Assembly: GCA_020636095.1 (NCBI GenBank)
Contig: JACJYN010000018.1
Span: 1-42,668 of the forward strand
Reading direction: 5' to 3'
DNA from: Lewinellaceae bacterium
Lineage (GTDB): Bacteria; Bacteroidota; Bacteroidia; Chitinophagales; Saprospiraceae
Length of the DNA stretch: 42,668 nt
Below, in pieces: positions 25,897 to 34,739 of the stretch. How positions within the stretch are numbered: position 1 is the stretch's first letter; the number at the start of each line of letters is the position of its first letter. The translations under genes were made by a program, and so were the position numbers. The notes beneath the pieces were generated by a model that had not been told where the DNA came from, ran no database searches, and saw only the letters and a program-made list of their open reading frames with translations.

Positions 25897-28797
25897 ATGT
25901 GGTTCTCTTTCTTTCGGAGCAACAGTGCGCAACAGCACCAGGAGCAGCAGCAGAAGGAGCCTTTTTTTCGGAAGGAAGGGAGCCGGGATATGGTATCCCA
26001 GAGTGAGAAGCAACCTACCAATTCGTTTTTCTCTTCTGCCGCCAAAGGAGGCGTTCAGCCCAAGCTCACCATAGGCCAACCGAATGACCGCTATGAGCAG
26101 GAGGCCGATGAAATGGCGGAAAGGGCAGTTGGGCAGGATGCTTCTTCCGCCGCTTTGGGGGCTCCGGCTATTCAATCGAAGTGCGCCGAGTGTGAAGCAG
26201 AGGAATCAGGACAGGAAAAAGAAGAACTACAAGAAAAGCCCCTGCAACGCAAGCCGGCCTTCGAGAGTGAGAACGAAGGGCCGGAGGCGGTGCAAACCAA
26301 AAGCGACGGGCCGGCTGCCGCCACCCCGGGCCTGCAGAGCCAATTGGCCCGTTCCAACGGCGCCGGCCAGCCTCTGCCCAAAGATACCCAGGCGCAAATG
26401 GAAGGTCCTTTCGGGGCCGATTTCAGCGGCGTGCGGGTGCATACCGGAGAAGAGGCCACCCAGATGAACCGCTCGTTGAATGCCCGCGCTTTCACCCACG
26501 GCAATAATATCTATTTTAATGAAGGCCAGTACGATACCGGCTCGGGCGAGGGGCAGAAACTGCTGGCGCATGAATTGACGCATGTGGTGCAGCAGGGGGG
26601 GGGCAAGAGCATCCAAGAACCGATTATTCAACGAGGGGAAGCTGGAGTCCATAAGGGAATCGAAATGGAAGCCAAAGGGCTGGATGTTCCTGAGGATGAT
26701 AAGCTCTCTCCAGAGCAAAAGGACGCTTACCGGATATATGTTGGTAACTGGATGAGGGATTACTCCCAAGCCTTCGTACCAACGGTCGTAAAGGGAATGG
26801 CGGAGAACGTGCCCCAAAGCCTTACCGATCCGAAGAATAAGAAAAAGATCGGTATGGATGGCGCTATGCAGCTCCTTACCGGTGTATTAAGGGCGCTGGC
26901 CGTTTTAGAATTTGGAAAAGATATAGTAGATCCGGTCGTCAACGCCCAAAACCTTGGCGTTTATAAACCAGAAGGGCACATTGATAACCCTATGGGCATG
27001 CCGGCGGAGGATTTTGTAGTCACTCCGGAAGATAGCGGAGGGCTTGTCACAAGCCCAGAGGTGATAAAAGATGCCACTTCCCCAGCTTTCCAGGCTGCTA
27101 TGAAAGGCGCCGGTGTTTTGGGTGCACAAGTTGAAAATACAGAGTTGTATAAGACGAGTTCGACAGGATTATCAGGGCATATTTACAACTCAATAGAAAA
27201 GGCTAAAATCAGATTTATTTCTGCAGTTGCCTGGGGGAAAACGCCACAGGGCATGGCTGAATATGGCGCCGGCGCTCATGCCATAGAAGACTATTTCTCA
27301 CATTCTAATTTTATAGAAGTAGCTTTGAATATTGAGATTGCCAATGCGATGAGGTCGAGGCGCAGAGGTAAGGAAACGGCCCTGAGTTCGGATTTCCTCG
27401 ACAAGGTGGGCCGGCCCTCCGCCTCCGGTAATTGGGTTGACCCTCTCTATGATAAGACAGTAGGGAAAGGGGCGAATAAGCGGTCGGTTATAACAACAGG
27501 TACTTTTGGAAGCGATGACACCAAGGTGAGTTTGGCCCATGTAGTAGTACCCCAACTGCCCAAGCTGGCGGAAAAAATAAATGAAGCGGTCGACAAGGTG
27601 TTTGCGCTGGTTCTGGAAGAAGAGGGAGGATCTTTGTGGGATAAGATCAGGAAAAAGGCGAAAGAAGATAAATCCATCGCAGCTATGTGGGAAGTAGTTG
27701 ATGGCATGGACGCCGCAGGCATGACCGCTTCGGCCCCTGAAATAGAGACGGATGAACGGTACGTTTATCTTCCGACATTGACCTGGCCTCCTTATACACG
27801 CTATGATCTCTCTATCCCCACCGGAGTCAAAATGACCGATGAGCAAGGCATTGAAACGGCGGTTAAAACAACAATCAGTTCAGTTGAAACTCTAAAACGG
27901 ATCAAAAAGCAGGTTGAAAAGTTAAGAGCATATTTCTCTATCCTGCCCGCCTGGGTTAAGGACCTCCTTCCTAATATCCAGGAAATGATGAAGCAAATAG
28001 TAGAACAGCAAAAGCAAAAGATCAAACATACGGTGAACACCCTTCTGGTGCAGGCCATCGAATCCATGACAGGTGTTAATATTCCGGAAAAAAAGCGAGG
28101 TAGCCTTCACGAATCCGCCAATTATGTGAAAGGAGAAGTAGAAAAAATGACCACTTCTACCTCTTTGGCCAGCCGGCTTGAAAATCCGGATGATCCGCTT
28201 ACCAAGCTCAGAGATTCTTCTGACCCTGCTGACCAGGAGAAATTCAAGCGTATGATGGTTGCCGAAGGCGAGCCCTTACCTCCATCCCATTCTGAACTCA
28301 GTAAAGACCATCCTCCCCACCCAGCGTCCGCTGGAGCCCCCGGCCACCATATGGATGATGGATCACCGTTTTATGAGGTTCATAAGCGGCTGGCAGTCCA
28401 TGCTATTAAGCACTTGGATGTCCTGATGGCCAAAGCGTGGTATACAAAGAGCCTGGTTGGAGATAAGTGGAAACAACAACTTAGTGAAGCAGAATTGAAA
28501 GCGGCTAATAAAGAAGCTAAAAAGGCAGGAGAGCGTGAAAAATCGCTTCAGGAAAAGAAGAAACTTGGAATAGAACGACGGTTGTTTCAGAAAGACTTCG
28601 AGCCGATACTAAAATACGTGCCAGATGCACAATTGCTATTGGATGCGGTAGACCTCTATATTTCTCATCCGGAGGATTCCAACTGGTGGCGGCCTATTGT
28701 TCGTTCCTATGTAAACGAAAATGTGGATAAGGTGCTGGAGGACATCGCCTTCCGCAATAATACCCGTAAGGAAAGAACAGCGGGCAAAACCAAATAG
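25897..28797 (+). CDS. DUF4157 eCIS cargo with HET-C domain (candidate toxin)
   Basis: A 966-aa modular protein. Residues 20-80 carry EPFFRKEG, an Ala/Lys-rich spacer and VQPKLTIGQPNDRYEQEAD, shared with the other two DUF4157 proteins here. A QSKCAECEAEE segment and LQRKPAFES follow. DUF4157 spans about 160-235 (FGADFSGVRVHTGEEA, FTHGNNIYFNEGQYD, AHELTHVVQQ), with the zinc-protease-like HELTH at 225-229. The C-terminal ~700 residues contain HET-C features: YVGNWMRDYSQA (about 280) and GAHAIEDYFSHSNF (about 457). HET-C proteins are tied to heterokaryon incompatibility in fungi and occur in bacterial secreted proteins. Toxicity here is inference. There is no signal peptide, as expected for tube-loaded cargo. 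A HEAT-like lipoprotein gene follows by 21 bp. Confidence 0.88.
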   Translation: MWFSFFRSNSAQQHQEQQQKEPFFRKEGSRDMVSQSEKQPTNSFFSSAAKGGVQPKLTIGQPNDRYEQEADEMAERAVGQDASSAALGAPAIQSKCAECEAEESGQEKEELQEKPLQRKPAFESENEGPEAVQTKSDGPAAATPGLQSQLARSNGAGQPLPKDTQAQMEGPFGADFSGVRVHTGEEATQMNRSLNARAFTHGNNIYFNEGQYDTGSGEGQKLLAHELTHVVQQGGGKSIQEPIIQRGEAGVHKGIEMEAKGLDVPEDDKLSPEQKDAYRIYVGNWMRDYSQAFVPTVVKGMAENVPQSLTDPKNKKKIGMDGAMQLLTGVLRALAVLEFGKDIVDPVVNAQNLGVYKPEGHIDNPMGMPAEDFVVTPEDSGGLVTSPEVIKDATSPAFQAAMKGAGVLGAQVENTELYKTSSTGLSGHIYNSIEKAKIRFISAVAWGKTPQGMAEYGAGAHAIEDYFSHSNFIEVALNIEIANAMRSRRRGKETALSSDFLDKVGRPSASGNWVDPLYDKTVGKGANKRSVITTGTFGSDDTKVSLAHVVVPQLPKLAEKINEAVDKVFALVLEEEGGSLWDKIRKKAKEDKSIAAMWEVVDGMDAAGMTASAPEIETDERYVYLPTLTWPPYTRYDLSIPTGVKMTDEQGIETAVKTTISSVETLKRIKKQVEKLRAYFSILPAWVKDLLPNIQEMMKQIVEQQKQKIKHTVNTLLVQAIESMTGVNIPEKKRGSLHESANYVKGEVEKMTTSTSLASRLENPDDPLTKLRDSSDPADQEKFKRMMVAEGEPLPPSHSELSKDHPPHPASAGAPGHHMDDGSPFYEVHKRLAVHAIKHLDVLMAKAWYTKSLVGDKWKQQLSEAELKAANKEAKKAGEREKSLQEKKKLGIERRLFQKDFEPILKYVPDAQLLLDAVDLYISHPEDSNWWRPIVRSYVNENVDKVLEDIAFRNNTRKERTAGKTK
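26595..26603 (+). repeat. G9 homopolymer at DUF4157/HET-C junction
   Basis: Nine consecutive G encode the Gly-rich joint right after HELTHVVQQ, where the conserved carrier module ends and the HET-C part begins. The frame is continuous across it as given. G tracts of this length are prone to slippage, so the tract could switch the toxin part in or out of frame. It is also a place where a sequence error would be easy. Confidence 0.9.
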
Positions 28798-28818
28798 AAA
28801 AAATTAAATAACCTTTAA

Positions 28819-29640
28819 ATGAATAAAAGCTTGTTTATTTTTTTGGGGTTGATTTCAGTGCTTTTTATAGGAAGTTGTATGGAGACAAAAAGAAACGGAA
28901 AGGGCAATGGTGAACCGCTGGATATTGAATCTTTACTGAACGCTGCTGCCCGCTGCCCAAACCGCTATCAATGCCCGCCGTGGGATAGCTTGTTAACACT
29001 TGCTGAGCAGCCTGGGGATACCGTCCTGTTATCGGTGCTGGGGGAAAAAATGAAGAACCTTGAGATCAATCCTCACCGTGGGATCGGGCCTCTTATTCCA
29101 AGGTTGTTGTCCGCCTGGCTTCAATATCAGGGAGAGGGCCTGACAGCTGTTCAACAAAACACGCTGGAAGCGCTGATGATGGAAGCTGCCCGTTCTTCCG
29201 CCAATTATCGGCAGGAAGCCTATCGGGCGCTGGGCTGGATAAGGTCAGAGGAAGTTATGGATTTTCTGATCGGAGAAGTCCAGAATGAGGCAAACCGAAG
29301 CCCGGAAAGCCGGGAGGCCGCGGCCGAAGTTTTGGGCAGTATGTTGAAAACGCTGGAGTTGCCCAGAAAATGGCTGAATTCTTCAGATGTGTGGTTAAAA
29401 GAAATGGCGGTCGTCTTGATCGATCAAATGGATTTTTCCTCCAATCAGGAGGCGCTTCAGCAAGCCGATGAACTTCTGAAGGGTACCGCCCTGAGTCCGG
29501 CAACGGAAAAAGAAGTAATTCTCAGAGTACTGAATTTACTGATCCTGATTGATGAACCTGAATTTAAACCCGTTTTTCAAAAACTGCAGGCCCATCCAGA
29601 TCCGGATGTCCGCCTTTTAGCCCGAAAGGGGTTAGAATAG
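28819..29640 (+). CDS. Lipoprotein with HEAT-like helical repeats; candidate immunity protein
   Basis: A 273-aa product with a clear lipoprotein signal: MNKS, a hydrophobic core of about 14 residues, and the lipobox FIGSC with Cys20 as the lipidated residue. The mature part is alpha-helical with HEAT-like repeat texture (RQEAYRALGWIRSEEVMDFLI; SREAAAEVLGSMLKTLE; VWLKEMAVVLIDQMDF; DPDVRLLARKGL). Helical-repeat proteins usually bind other proteins. The gene sits between two DUF4157 cargo genes, 21 bp after the HET-C protein and 27 bp before the next, so neutralising or handling the HET-C protein is a reasonable guess. The domain call is moderately sure; the immunity role is inference. Confidence 0.8.
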   Translation: MNKSLFIFLGLISVLFIGSCMETKRNGKGNGEPLDIESLLNAAARCPNRYQCPPWDSLLTLAEQPGDTVLLSVLGEKMKNLEINPHRGIGPLIPRLLSAWLQYQGEGLTAVQQNTLEALMMEAARSSANYRQEAYRALGWIRSEEVMDFLIGEVQNEANRSPESREAAAEVLGSMLKTLELPRKWLNSSDVWLKEMAVVLIDQMDFSSNQEALQQADELLKGTALSPATEKEVILRVLNLLILIDEPEFKPVFQKLQAHPDPDVRLLARKGLE

Positions 29641-29667
29641 CCTTCAAAAGAGGACAAGATTTTTATT

Positions 29668-32600
29668 ATGAAAACCACCGCACCCAAAACCACCGCCACC
29701 CTCCAGCGGCAGCCCAAGCCGCAGGAGCAAGGCCCTTTCTTCCGCAAGGAAGGGCAGGGCGCCTATGCGGTTAATGGTGCGCAAACGGTTGCTCTTGACG
29801 CCCCTTCCAGCTTGGTTTCCACCAAAAAAGAGGGCTCCCTTTGGGGTAGTGAGCCTTTCTTCCAGCCCACCCTGAATGGAAACCATTCGGCTATCCAGGC
29901 AAAACTCACCATCGGACAGCCCAACGATAAATATGAGCAGGAGGCGGACCGAATGGCGGAAATGGTCGTGGACCGGGCCATCCAGAATGGGCATGGACAA
30001 GGTAATGGGGCGGCCGCTGTGCAGGCAAAGGATGAAAAAGTAGTACAGCAGAAGCCGATCTTCGAAAGTGAAGAAGAGGCGCCGGAAAACAGCATCCAGG
30101 AGAAACCCATTTTCGAAAGCGAAAAGGTAGAGGCTGCCGATAATGGCGTTCAAACCAAGTGTGAGGCCTGCGAACAGGAAGAGCAGGTGCAGAAGAAAGG
30201 AGAGGGGGAGCATGCTGAGGAGGAACCTGTTCAGACAAAGGAAGAAGAGCTGAACGAAAATAGTTTGTCAGAGCCGGCCCTGCAACTTCAGGAAGAAGAA
30301 AAAGAAGAGGCTGAAATACAGGAAGAGCCTGTTCAGGAAAAAGCGGAGCCGGCCCTGGCAGAAGAACACCCTGCTCCCGAAATCCAATCCAGCGCTGAGC
30401 CATCAGCCCCTACTTTGGAACCGCCTCTTCCTGCCCCTGCTGCGGCTCACGACATCAAATTACTCCAACCAAAAGAAGAAGAGGAAGAAACTCCCGAGCA
30501 GGAACAGGAACTGCGCCGCAAGCCGGTTTTCGAAAGCGCCGCTCTTCCTCCGGATGATGAAGGGCAGCCCGCTGAAAATACCCTCATGGCCCAGTCGGAA
30601 AACGGAGAACTCTCTGGTACCGATAACCTGCAAACGCAACTGGATTCCACCCAAGGCGGCGCCCCATTGCCTGATGATACCCGGTCCGAGATGGAATCAG
30701 GTTTCGGGGCGGACTTCAGCAACGTCCGCATCCATACCGGCAGCCAGGCTACAGAAATGAACCAGGGGTTGCACGCCCAGGCCTTTACCCACGGGAGCGA
30801 TATTTATTTTAACGAAGGGAAGTACGACCCGGAAAGTGGGCCTGGGAAGAAGTTGCTGGCGCATGAGTTGACGCATACGGTGCAGCAGGGGGCTTCTGGA
30901 GCAGGCATACAGCGGAAACCTGAAGATCATATCCATCCCGAAGATGGGGGAAATGTGAAGAGTCGAACTAAAGGAAAGATTGAAGATGAGGTTGGAGATG
31001 ATGCGGACTTTAACAAGAGTGAAGCCTCCATGACTGCAGAGGAAAAGGAAAAGGCCAGAAATATAGATCAGTCAAAAAAGCGAGAACAAAAATCTGAAAT
31101 CAAAACAGAAGGTATTGCTGAACCTGACATAGATCGCCAGAAAACGAAAAGCCAAAAGTTAAAGATGCCGGTGAGGAGGGAAAAAAAGCAATTGGAGGAA
31201 TCTCCCGAACAAAAAGGTCAGGAAAAGGATGTAAAGAAAAAAGGAGGAAGAGCTGATACTACGCTGGCAGAAGAAAAAGAACGCAGTGCGTTAGCTGCCT
31301 ATGCGAGGATGGAGGCTATAAAGTTACCAGAAGAACCTCCAGAGCTGGAAAAACCAAAAATAGAGCCTCCTAAAGATAAAGAAGGAGACCCACTCCCCAG
31401 CCGTCCCGATCTTGATAAGGCTGTACTAGCACTACATGAAATAGCAAAGCTGTTCGTTGAAAATGCCTATGATTTTAAAAAGCAAGCAGCATCCGACCAT
31501 CAGGAAGGTGAACGCATGAGAGTTAAGTTAGATGAAACCAAAGCTAAAATTGAAAGAGTTAAGACAGGGTCGAATCTCATGAAGACAGACCTCGAAGTGA
31601 GAAGGGAAGTTAACCAGGTGGAAGAGGACGCGCTCGCCAAGGTAGAGACAGACACGGCTATGGTAAAAGAGGAGGCACCCCGTTTAATGAAGGAAGCAGA
31701 AAAAGGGAAAGATGAGGCTGGTCCTATGGTTGAAGAATCAAAGGAGCAGAAAAAAGAAATGGAGGAGAAAAAGCCTGATGATCCAGATGCTGCCAAAGAT
31801 GCTGAGAAGCAATCACAAGATACCGAGAAGACAGCTGAAGATTCCCAGACTTTAGAAGAGGCTATGACTGGTTCTGGCGAAAGGGCTGAACAATACCTAC
31901 AAGACGCGGTGGAGGGTGAAAAGAAAAATGAGCAAACAAAAACTACTGTTGAAGACAATAAAACTGTTGCTCAAAATACGGAGGTAGAAATTGATCGCAT
32001 TGGCCAACAAAATGCGCAGGCGGAAGCCCAAATTAATGCACTTGACCATTTTCCCGAACTAGTGGCCAAGCAAACTGCAGAAAGAGCAGAGACTGGTGAG
32101 CAGCTCTATCATGCAGGGATAACTATGAATGAACAGTTGATGGATATCCAGGACGAATACTATGATAATATGTCCTCCATTCCAGATATTGCTACTTTCA
32201 AAGAAGAACAGGCAAAAGCAGAAGCAAATCCACCAGAAGAACAGCCACTTAGTTTTGAAGAAGAGCTGCTCATTCAATTGAGCCAGATGGATGAGGAAGA
32301 GCTCGATGCTACTCTTATGGGCATGGATGAGGAAGAATTGAACTACCTTAATAGCGTTCTGAATAACATGCCTACTCAAGAGGAGGAAGAAAGTGAAGAA
32401 AATTCCATTTTGAGCGATCCAGATCAGGCTGGCAGACAAAATGTAGATTTAGGGAAATTGTTTGAATCTGGAGATGAGAACCAGCAAGAGCAAGACCCGA
32501 GAAGCAATCTGATAGGCGAAGTGGAAAATATCCGAGCGGATAGAATAGGAGAAGTCAAAAAGATTTCAGATACTAATTTTGTCTACCTGACAGCAGGGCA

Positions 32601-34719
32601 GAAAATGATGTTATCCCAAAAACTGGCCATGAAAAATGCTGTCACGGGCATGTTTGGGATTGAAGCAGCAGACATGGCTTTAGCTATGCTAAAAGGTCTA
32701 GTGGATCCCCGAGAATCACTTAAAGGAGTACTACAGGGAGCTAACAAAATTGCCACGGGTCTTGTCAATTTGGTTAATTTGGAAGCTTGGAAAAAAGATC
32801 CAATTGGTAACCTAATACAATCAGCTGCAGATATTGCTAATGGCTTAGTAGTCATCTTGGGGTCAATTACTGGCTTGGCAATCGCCATTACTATTCTGAT
32901 GGCGGCTATCACTGTCGCATCCTTAGGTTTTGCGTTACCTTTTACTGCTCCGGTTATGACTTTTATGGGCACCATTATCTCTACTGTAGGTGGGTGGACT
33001 GTGGCGGTGGGGCTAGTCGCTTTGGAATTGAATGCCTTAGCTTATATCAAAAATCTTTTTGATGCAGGGGTAGCAGAAAATACGGATGAACTGATCTTTG
33101 AAAGTGATCAGATCAAACAGAATATGACCGATGGCTTTACGGCAGCATTAGAAGTGATACCCGCAAAAATGGCTGGCCCGGTAGGTAAGATAGCAAACAA
33201 GATCGGAGGTAAGTTAGGTCAAATAAAAATGGTGCAGCGGGTTGGTGGAAGTTTTAAGAAAGGAGCTATGACGGTTGGAGACTTATTCAAACGTAATGCA
33301 GCGCGAACTTCCCGTTTCATGAAAGGTGGTGCTACCAAAGTTAGAGGCGGTATCACGAAAGCCCTCAGTAAACTGAAAGGGGGAACTGATGAAGGCTTAG
33401 AAACCGGACTACGAAAGTCTGGAGGACAAGTAGATGAAACTATCCCAACCAAAACGAAGAATGTAAAACCAGGACCTAAAACCAAACCGAAACCAGATGC
33501 AGATGCTTCGCCACAAGGAAAGAAGGTGGCGGAAATGGAGGGAGGAAAGAAGGCGGAGATTGAAACGCACAATAATCATAAGTGTAAAGTACTAGAGGAT
33601 GGTCAGCTAGTACGATGCACCAATTGTAAGTCTATAAAAAGCCTCTACGACGATGTCTTAGATGATCCAAACTATAGTGATCTAAAGAGTAGATTGAATA
33701 AACTTGAAAGTCAGATCAACTATCGACAGAATCTGGGTAAAGGTATTAAGAAAAAGCAACTCCGGCAACTTAAGGCACTTGAGAAAGAGTTGTTGGACAA
33801 ACAGGTTGACAAAGTCTACAAGGCTTACTTAGGAAAATGGGATAAGGGAAAGGGAAAGTTTAGATCCAAGGAGGCCATAAGGAAAGAACTTTCTTCTGGT
33901 AAGAAGTATAACTATACATCTGGAAAGTTTGGTAAGGTGATTGATCCAGGAGAGGCTTTTGATCCTCAAAAACATATTCCTAAGGGTAAAAAGGGAGACT
34001 TCTATTTGGATTATGACGATCTGAATCGAGCATACGGTAAGGGCAAGATCAATCGAGATTCATGGAAAAAGTTTATGCGGGATAAATATAGCAAGCTCTC
34101 CGATGCTGATTTTGCTGATCAACTTGCTAAGCATTTGGGTGATAAAATTGATGCTGGTACGATTAATAAAATTGTAAAAAGTGGGAAACTGGATCGATTT
34201 AATGTGACCAGAGCCGTTAAAAATTCGCCAAATCCCTCTCAAACACTTAATTATTTATCTAAATTAGACGATCTTGCTGCAAACGGGATCAATGTAAGAC
34301 AAGTTGTAGGAGATTTAGCGGCCGGAGGTAATAAGTTTGATGGAGCTAACTTTGTATTGGATTTTATTGAGGGGAGAGGGATTTGGGATGACGTCGTAGG
34401 ATTTGAAATAAAAGATGCTGGACTAGGACGGAGATATGACTTGGAAATAGGAAATCTAAAATATGAATTTAAGTCTATAGAAGTTTCAAGTTTCACTAAA
34501 GAAACTTGGTCGCAAATGGAAAAGGATATTCCATTGATTATGTCAGGTGATATGAAATGGACTTTTAACAGCAATAAAGTTGGACAACAGGCACGTCAGG
34601 AACTTATGGATAGGATAGCGGGCTTTGCTAGTAACTCCCCCACGTTTTCGGGAAAATCACAGGATTTAATTAAGTTTATGAAACACCTAAATTCAAAAGG
34701 GATGGTTTTTTACCCTTAA
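29668..34719 (+). CDS. Large DUF4157 polymorphic toxin with PD-(D/E)XK-like C-terminal nuclease candidate
   Basis: A 1683-aa eCIS cargo protein. The N-terminal module repeats the layout of the HET-C protein: GPFFRKEG, QAKLTIGQPNDKYEQEAD (about 73-90), three KPxFES motifs and a TKCEACEQEE segment. DUF4157 spans about 330-410, with HELTH at 399-403. A long Lys/Glu-rich coiled-coil region (about 440-1000) and a hydrophobic block with two or three possible membrane segments (about 1053-1124) follow. A THNNHKCKVLEDGQLVRC-TNC module lies at about 1301-1320, a type seen before toxin tips in polymorphic toxins. The tip contains D1591-LEIGNLKY-E1600-F-K1602, like the PD-(D/E)XK nuclease core. DNA composition turns AT-rich just after DUF4157. 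Three immunity candidates follow. The toxin class is likely; the nuclease fold is a motif-based guess. Confidence 0.85.
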   Translation: MKTTAPKTTATLQRQPKPQEQGPFFRKEGQGAYAVNGAQTVALDAPSSLVSTKKEGSLWGSEPFFQPTLNGNHSAIQAKLTIGQPNDKYEQEADRMAEMVVDRAIQNGHGQGNGAAAVQAKDEKVVQQKPIFESEEEAPENSIQEKPIFESEKVEAADNGVQTKCEACEQEEQVQKKGEGEHAEEEPVQTKEEELNENSLSEPALQLQEEEKEEAEIQEEPVQEKAEPALAEEHPAPEIQSSAEPSAPTLEPPLPAPAAAHDIKLLQPKEEEEETPEQEQELRRKPVFESAALPPDDEGQPAENTLMAQSENGELSGTDNLQTQLDSTQGGAPLPDDTRSEMESGFGADFSNVRIHTGSQATEMNQGLHAQAFTHGSDIYFNEGKYDPESGPGKKLLAHELTHTVQQGASGAGIQRKPEDHIHPEDGGNVKSRTKGKIEDEVGDDADFNKSEASMTAEEKEKARNIDQSKKREQKSEIKTEGIAEPDIDRQKTKSQKLKMPVRREKKQLEESPEQKGQEKDVKKKGGRADTTLAEEKERSALAAYARMEAIKLPEEPPELEKPKIEPPKDKEGDPLPSRPDLDKAVLALHEIAKLFVENAYDFKKQAASDHQEGERMRVKLDETKAKIERVKTGSNLMKTDLEVRREVNQVEEDALAKVETDTAMVKEEAPRLMKEAEKGKDEAGPMVEESKEQKKEMEEKKPDDPDAAKDAEKQSQDTEKTAEDSQTLEEAMTGSGERAEQYLQDAVEGEKKNEQTKTTVEDNKTVAQNTEVEIDRIGQQNAQAEAQINALDHFPELVAKQTAERAETGEQLYHAGITMNEQLMDIQDEYYDNMSSIPDIATFKEEQAKAEANPPEEQPLSFEEELLIQLSQMDEEELDATLMGMDEEELNYLNSVLNNMPTQEEEESEENSILSDPDQAGRQNVDLGKLFESGDENQQEQDPRSNLIGEVENIRADRIGEVKKISDTNFVYLTAGQKMMLSQKLAMKNAVTGMFGIEAADMALAMLKGLVDPRESLKGVLQGANKIATGLVNLVNLEAWKKDPIGNLIQSAADIANGLVVILGSITGLAIAITILMAAITVASLGFALPFTAPVMTFMGTIISTVGGWTVAVGLVALELNALAYIKNLFDAGVAENTDELIFESDQIKQNMTDGFTAALEVIPAKMAGPVGKIANKIGGKLGQIKMVQRVGGSFKKGAMTVGDLFKRNAARTSRFMKGGATKVRGGITKALSKLKGGTDEGLETGLRKSGGQVDETIPTKTKNVKPGPKTKPKPDADASPQGKKVAEMEGGKKAEIETHNNHKCKVLEDGQLVRCTNCKSIKSLYDDVLDDPNYSDLKSRLNKLESQINYRQNLGKGIKKKQLRQLKALEKELLDKQVDKVYKAYLGKWDKGKGKFRSKEAIRKELSSGKKYNYTSGKFGKVIDPGEAFDPQKHIPKGKKGDFYLDYDDLNRAYGKGKINRDSWKKFMRDKYSKLSDADFADQLAKHLGDKIDAGTINKIVKSGKLDRFNVTRAVKNSPNPSQTLNYLSKLDDLAANGINVRQVVGDLAAGGNKFDGANFVLDFIEGRGIWDDVVGFEIKDAGLGRRYDLEIGNLKYEFKSIEVSSFTKETWSQMEKDIPLIMSGDMKWTFNSNKVGQQARQELMDRIAGFASNSPTFSGKSQDLIKFMKHLNSKGMVFYP

Positions 34720-34739
34720 GATCAAACTAAGGTAATTAG

